A program made the translations under genes and the position numbers. The notes beneath the pieces are model-generated. The model ran no database searches. It was not told the origin of the DNA and saw nothing but the letters and a program-made list of their open reading frames with translations. From JACCTH01 sp036556085 (GTDB lineage Bacteria > Actinomycetota > Acidimicrobiia > Spongiisociales > ZC4RG35), in assembly GCA_036556085.1 (NCBI GenBank), contig DATBKE010000218.1, positions 1 through 7,917 of the forward strand: DNA of 7,917 nucleotides. The letters are read 5' to 3'. Each line of letters starts with the position of its first letter. Position 1 is the stretch's first letter. This document shows, one piece after another, positions 7,106 to 7,917 of this stretch.

Positions 7106-7276
7106 GTGCGCCTCACCCCTCCCACCACCGGAACCTTCACCCTCTCCGTCCTGGCCATCGTGGCCGGGATCGCCACCCACTACGGCTATATCAGTGTCCT
7201 CGCGCCCTATGAATTCGCGCTCTTGGCCGGTGGCGCGGCTCTGCTGATAATCGGCGTGGTCTTCCGCAAGCTCTAG
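7106..7276 (+). CDS. Small two-helix membrane protein (56 residues)
   Basis: The frame opens at GTG 7106, the only usable start after an in-frame TAG at 7094-7096, and ends with TAG 7274-7276. The product begins MRLTPPTTGTFTLSVL, with GTG read as Met. It has two hydrophobic helices, about residues 11-23 (FTLSVLAIVAGIA) and 37-53 (FALLAGGAALLIIGVVF), joined by a short loop HYGYISVLAPYE, and ends in a basic RKL. The layout resembles a widespread class of roughly 60-residue proteins with a Pro-rich N-terminus, a helix, an isoleucine-rich loop and a second helix ending in a basic tail; no function is known to me. It is divergent from gltB (46-bp gap) and sits 2 bp before the next gene, so the two are probably co-transcribed and translationally coupled. 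Codon use matches its neighbours. Confidence 0.72.
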   Translation: MRLTPPTTGTFTLSVLAIVAGIATHYGYISVLAPYEFALLAGGAALLIIGVVFRKL

Positions 7277-7278
7277 CT

Positions 7279-7719
7279 ATGCCCCTCCTGGTGGTCGGTG
7301 CCGACCACGCCATCGGCGAAGCGATCGTCCGCCAGACCTTGTCCCCAGAACGCGAGGTGAGGGCTTTCGTCACCGATCCTGTGAGGGGGGCCGAGCTCAA
7401 GGCTATGGGGGCCAAGGTGGCAACCGGCGATCTCAGCGACGAAGGTCACATCGCCGCCGCGGCAACCCGCTGTTTCGCCATCGCCTTCGTGCTCGACGCT
7501 ATCGGTGACGGTCGGGAAATCGCCTTCGCCGACCCGCGAGCGGTGCCCGGGTTGTGGGCGGCGGCGGCCAGGGCAGCCGGTGTGAGGAGAGTCATCTGGG
7601 TCGGCGACGGTGGGCCTGACGTCAACAGAGCGGAGGTCGCGACTGTCGACGTGGGCAATCGGGACCCGAATGAGGTCGCAGCGCAGGTGGCGGCAATCGA
7701 GGATCGCGCTGTGCTCTGA
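7279..7719 (+). CDS. Short NAD(P)-binding Rossmann-like protein (NmrA/atypical SDR-like)
   Basis: The 146-residue product starts with a beta-alpha-beta dinucleotide-binding signature: LLVVGADHAIGEAIVRQ (residues 3-19), aligned to the usual V-T-G-A-T-G-x-I-G pattern of atypical short-chain dehydrogenases and NmrA-like proteins. The middle glycine of the loop is replaced by His10. Further typical elements follow: VRAFVTDPVRGAELKAMGAKVATGDLSD (27-54), the region where these proteins have a second strand, a basic residue near bound NADP, and a G-D-L-x-D turn; then RRVIWVGDG (102-110). Related proteins are usually 200-300 residues. This one ends soon after the fourth or fifth strand and shows no Y-x-x-x-K active site, so I infer a binding or regulatory role rather than a complete dehydrogenase. 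The start is ATG 7279, two bases after the previous stop (TAGCTATG). A strong terminator follows 62 bp after its stop. Confidence 0.75.
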   Translation: MPLLVVGADHAIGEAIVRQTLSPEREVRAFVTDPVRGAELKAMGAKVATGDLSDEGHIAAAATRCFAIAFVLDAIGDGREIAFADPRAVPGLWAAAARAAGVRRVIWVGDGGPDVNRAEVATVDVGNRDPNEVAAQVAAIEDRAVL

Positions 7720-7781
7720 CGTTCTGCGGACCGTTGTCCGCGCTGGACGCGGTCTACAACCCTGGGTCCGCAAAAGAAACC
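7720..7781. other. Gap between the Rossmann gene and the terminator, with a small hairpin
   Basis: The perfect inverted repeat GCGGAC-CGTT-GTCCGC lies at 7726-7741, seven bases after the stop codon. No T-run follows it. I see no gene here. Confidence 0.5.
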
Positions 7782-7821
7782 AGAGATCCCGGGTTTCGAG
7801 CACCCGGGATCTCTTGTTGTT
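7782..7821 (+). terminator. Strong intrinsic terminator, probably bidirectional
   Basis: A perfect 13-bp stem (AGAGATCCCGGGT at 7782-7794, ACCCGGGATCTCT at 7802-7814) closes a 7-base loop TTCGAGC. On the plus strand it is followed by TGTTGTT, ending the two-gene unit at 7106-7719. On the minus strand the stem is followed by GGTTTCTTTT (7781-7772), a better U-tract, so it can also stop transcription entering from the right. Confidence 0.88.
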
Positions 7822-7917
7822 GGCCCCGTGTTAGCCACTAAGGCCCCGCCCGCTTCATCAGCACCCGTACCCCCACGACCTAGAGGTCACTCCCTGGCTA
7901 CAGGCTGTAGGCGTGGC
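7822..7917. other. Right-edge noncoding stretch with nested palindromes
   Basis: No open reading frame with coding character is visible on either strand. Two compact inverted repeats are present: GACCT-AG-AGGTC (7877-7888) and CTACAG-G-CTGTAG (7898-7910). They are enclosed by CCAC (7873-7876) and GTGG (7913-7916). This may be an upstream regulatory region of a gene beyond the window, or the edge of a structured RNA. It does not match a tRNA, tmRNA, SRP RNA or RNase P RNA signature that I can recognise. Confidence 0.35.

Noticed and set aside
7273..7803. Minus-strand frame of 176 residues antisense to the Rossmann gene
   Set aside because: Its product is rich in Arg, Pro and His with no domain, and its first part is read from the terminator stem. 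The plus-strand frame has a clear dinucleotide-binding motif.
7720..7917. tRNA or other known RNA gene
   Set aside because: No cloverleaf with a T-loop (GGTTCGA-type) and no tmRNA, SRP RNA or RNase P signature could be found on either strand.
1..7917. CRISPR array, insertion sequence or phage module
   Set aside because: No spaced direct repeats, transposase motifs or terminal inverted repeats were seen; apart from the intein, nothing looks mobile.

Overview
The window is GC-rich, densely coding bacterial chromosome. High GC, a C16-processed GltB, a mycobacterial-looking SufB extein, and an apparently leaderless GTG start with a TANNNT box all suggest an actinobacterium, probably an uncultured or deep-branching one. 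That assignment is an inference; no rRNA or taxonomic marker is present.

Layout, left to right. (1) Positions 1-260, minus strand: the N-terminal 86 residues of a small glycine-rich membrane protein that runs off the left edge. (2) Positions 328-2598, minus: sufB, the scaffold subunit of the SUF iron-sulfur cluster assembly complex, interrupted by an in-frame 287-residue intein (1360-2220). (3) Positions 2599-2682: an 84-bp gap with two inverted repeats and a candidate promoter. (4) Positions 2683-7059, minus: a complete glutamate synthase large subunit (gltB). (5) Positions 7060-7105: a 46-bp divergent promoter region. (6) Positions 7106-7719, plus: a two-gene unit, a 56-residue two-helix membrane protein followed 2 bp later by a short 146-residue Rossmann-fold protein. 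(7) Positions 7720-7917: no gene seen; a small hairpin, a very strong 13-bp-stem terminator, and a palindrome-rich stretch at the right edge.

The two large genes are housekeeping enzymes linked by iron-sulfur chemistry: SufB helps build clusters and GltB carries a 3Fe-4S cluster. The adjacency may be chance. Neither the usual gltD partner nor any other suf gene is visible.

The most interesting element is the intein. Every residue expected for protein splicing is present. Its LAGLIDADG homing endonuclease has lost both expected catalytic aspartates and most of its second half. It looks like a splicing-competent element caught part way through losing its mobility, in a protein whose maturation may be redox-sensitive. 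I saw no CRISPR array, insertion sequence, rRNA, tRNA or phage gene.
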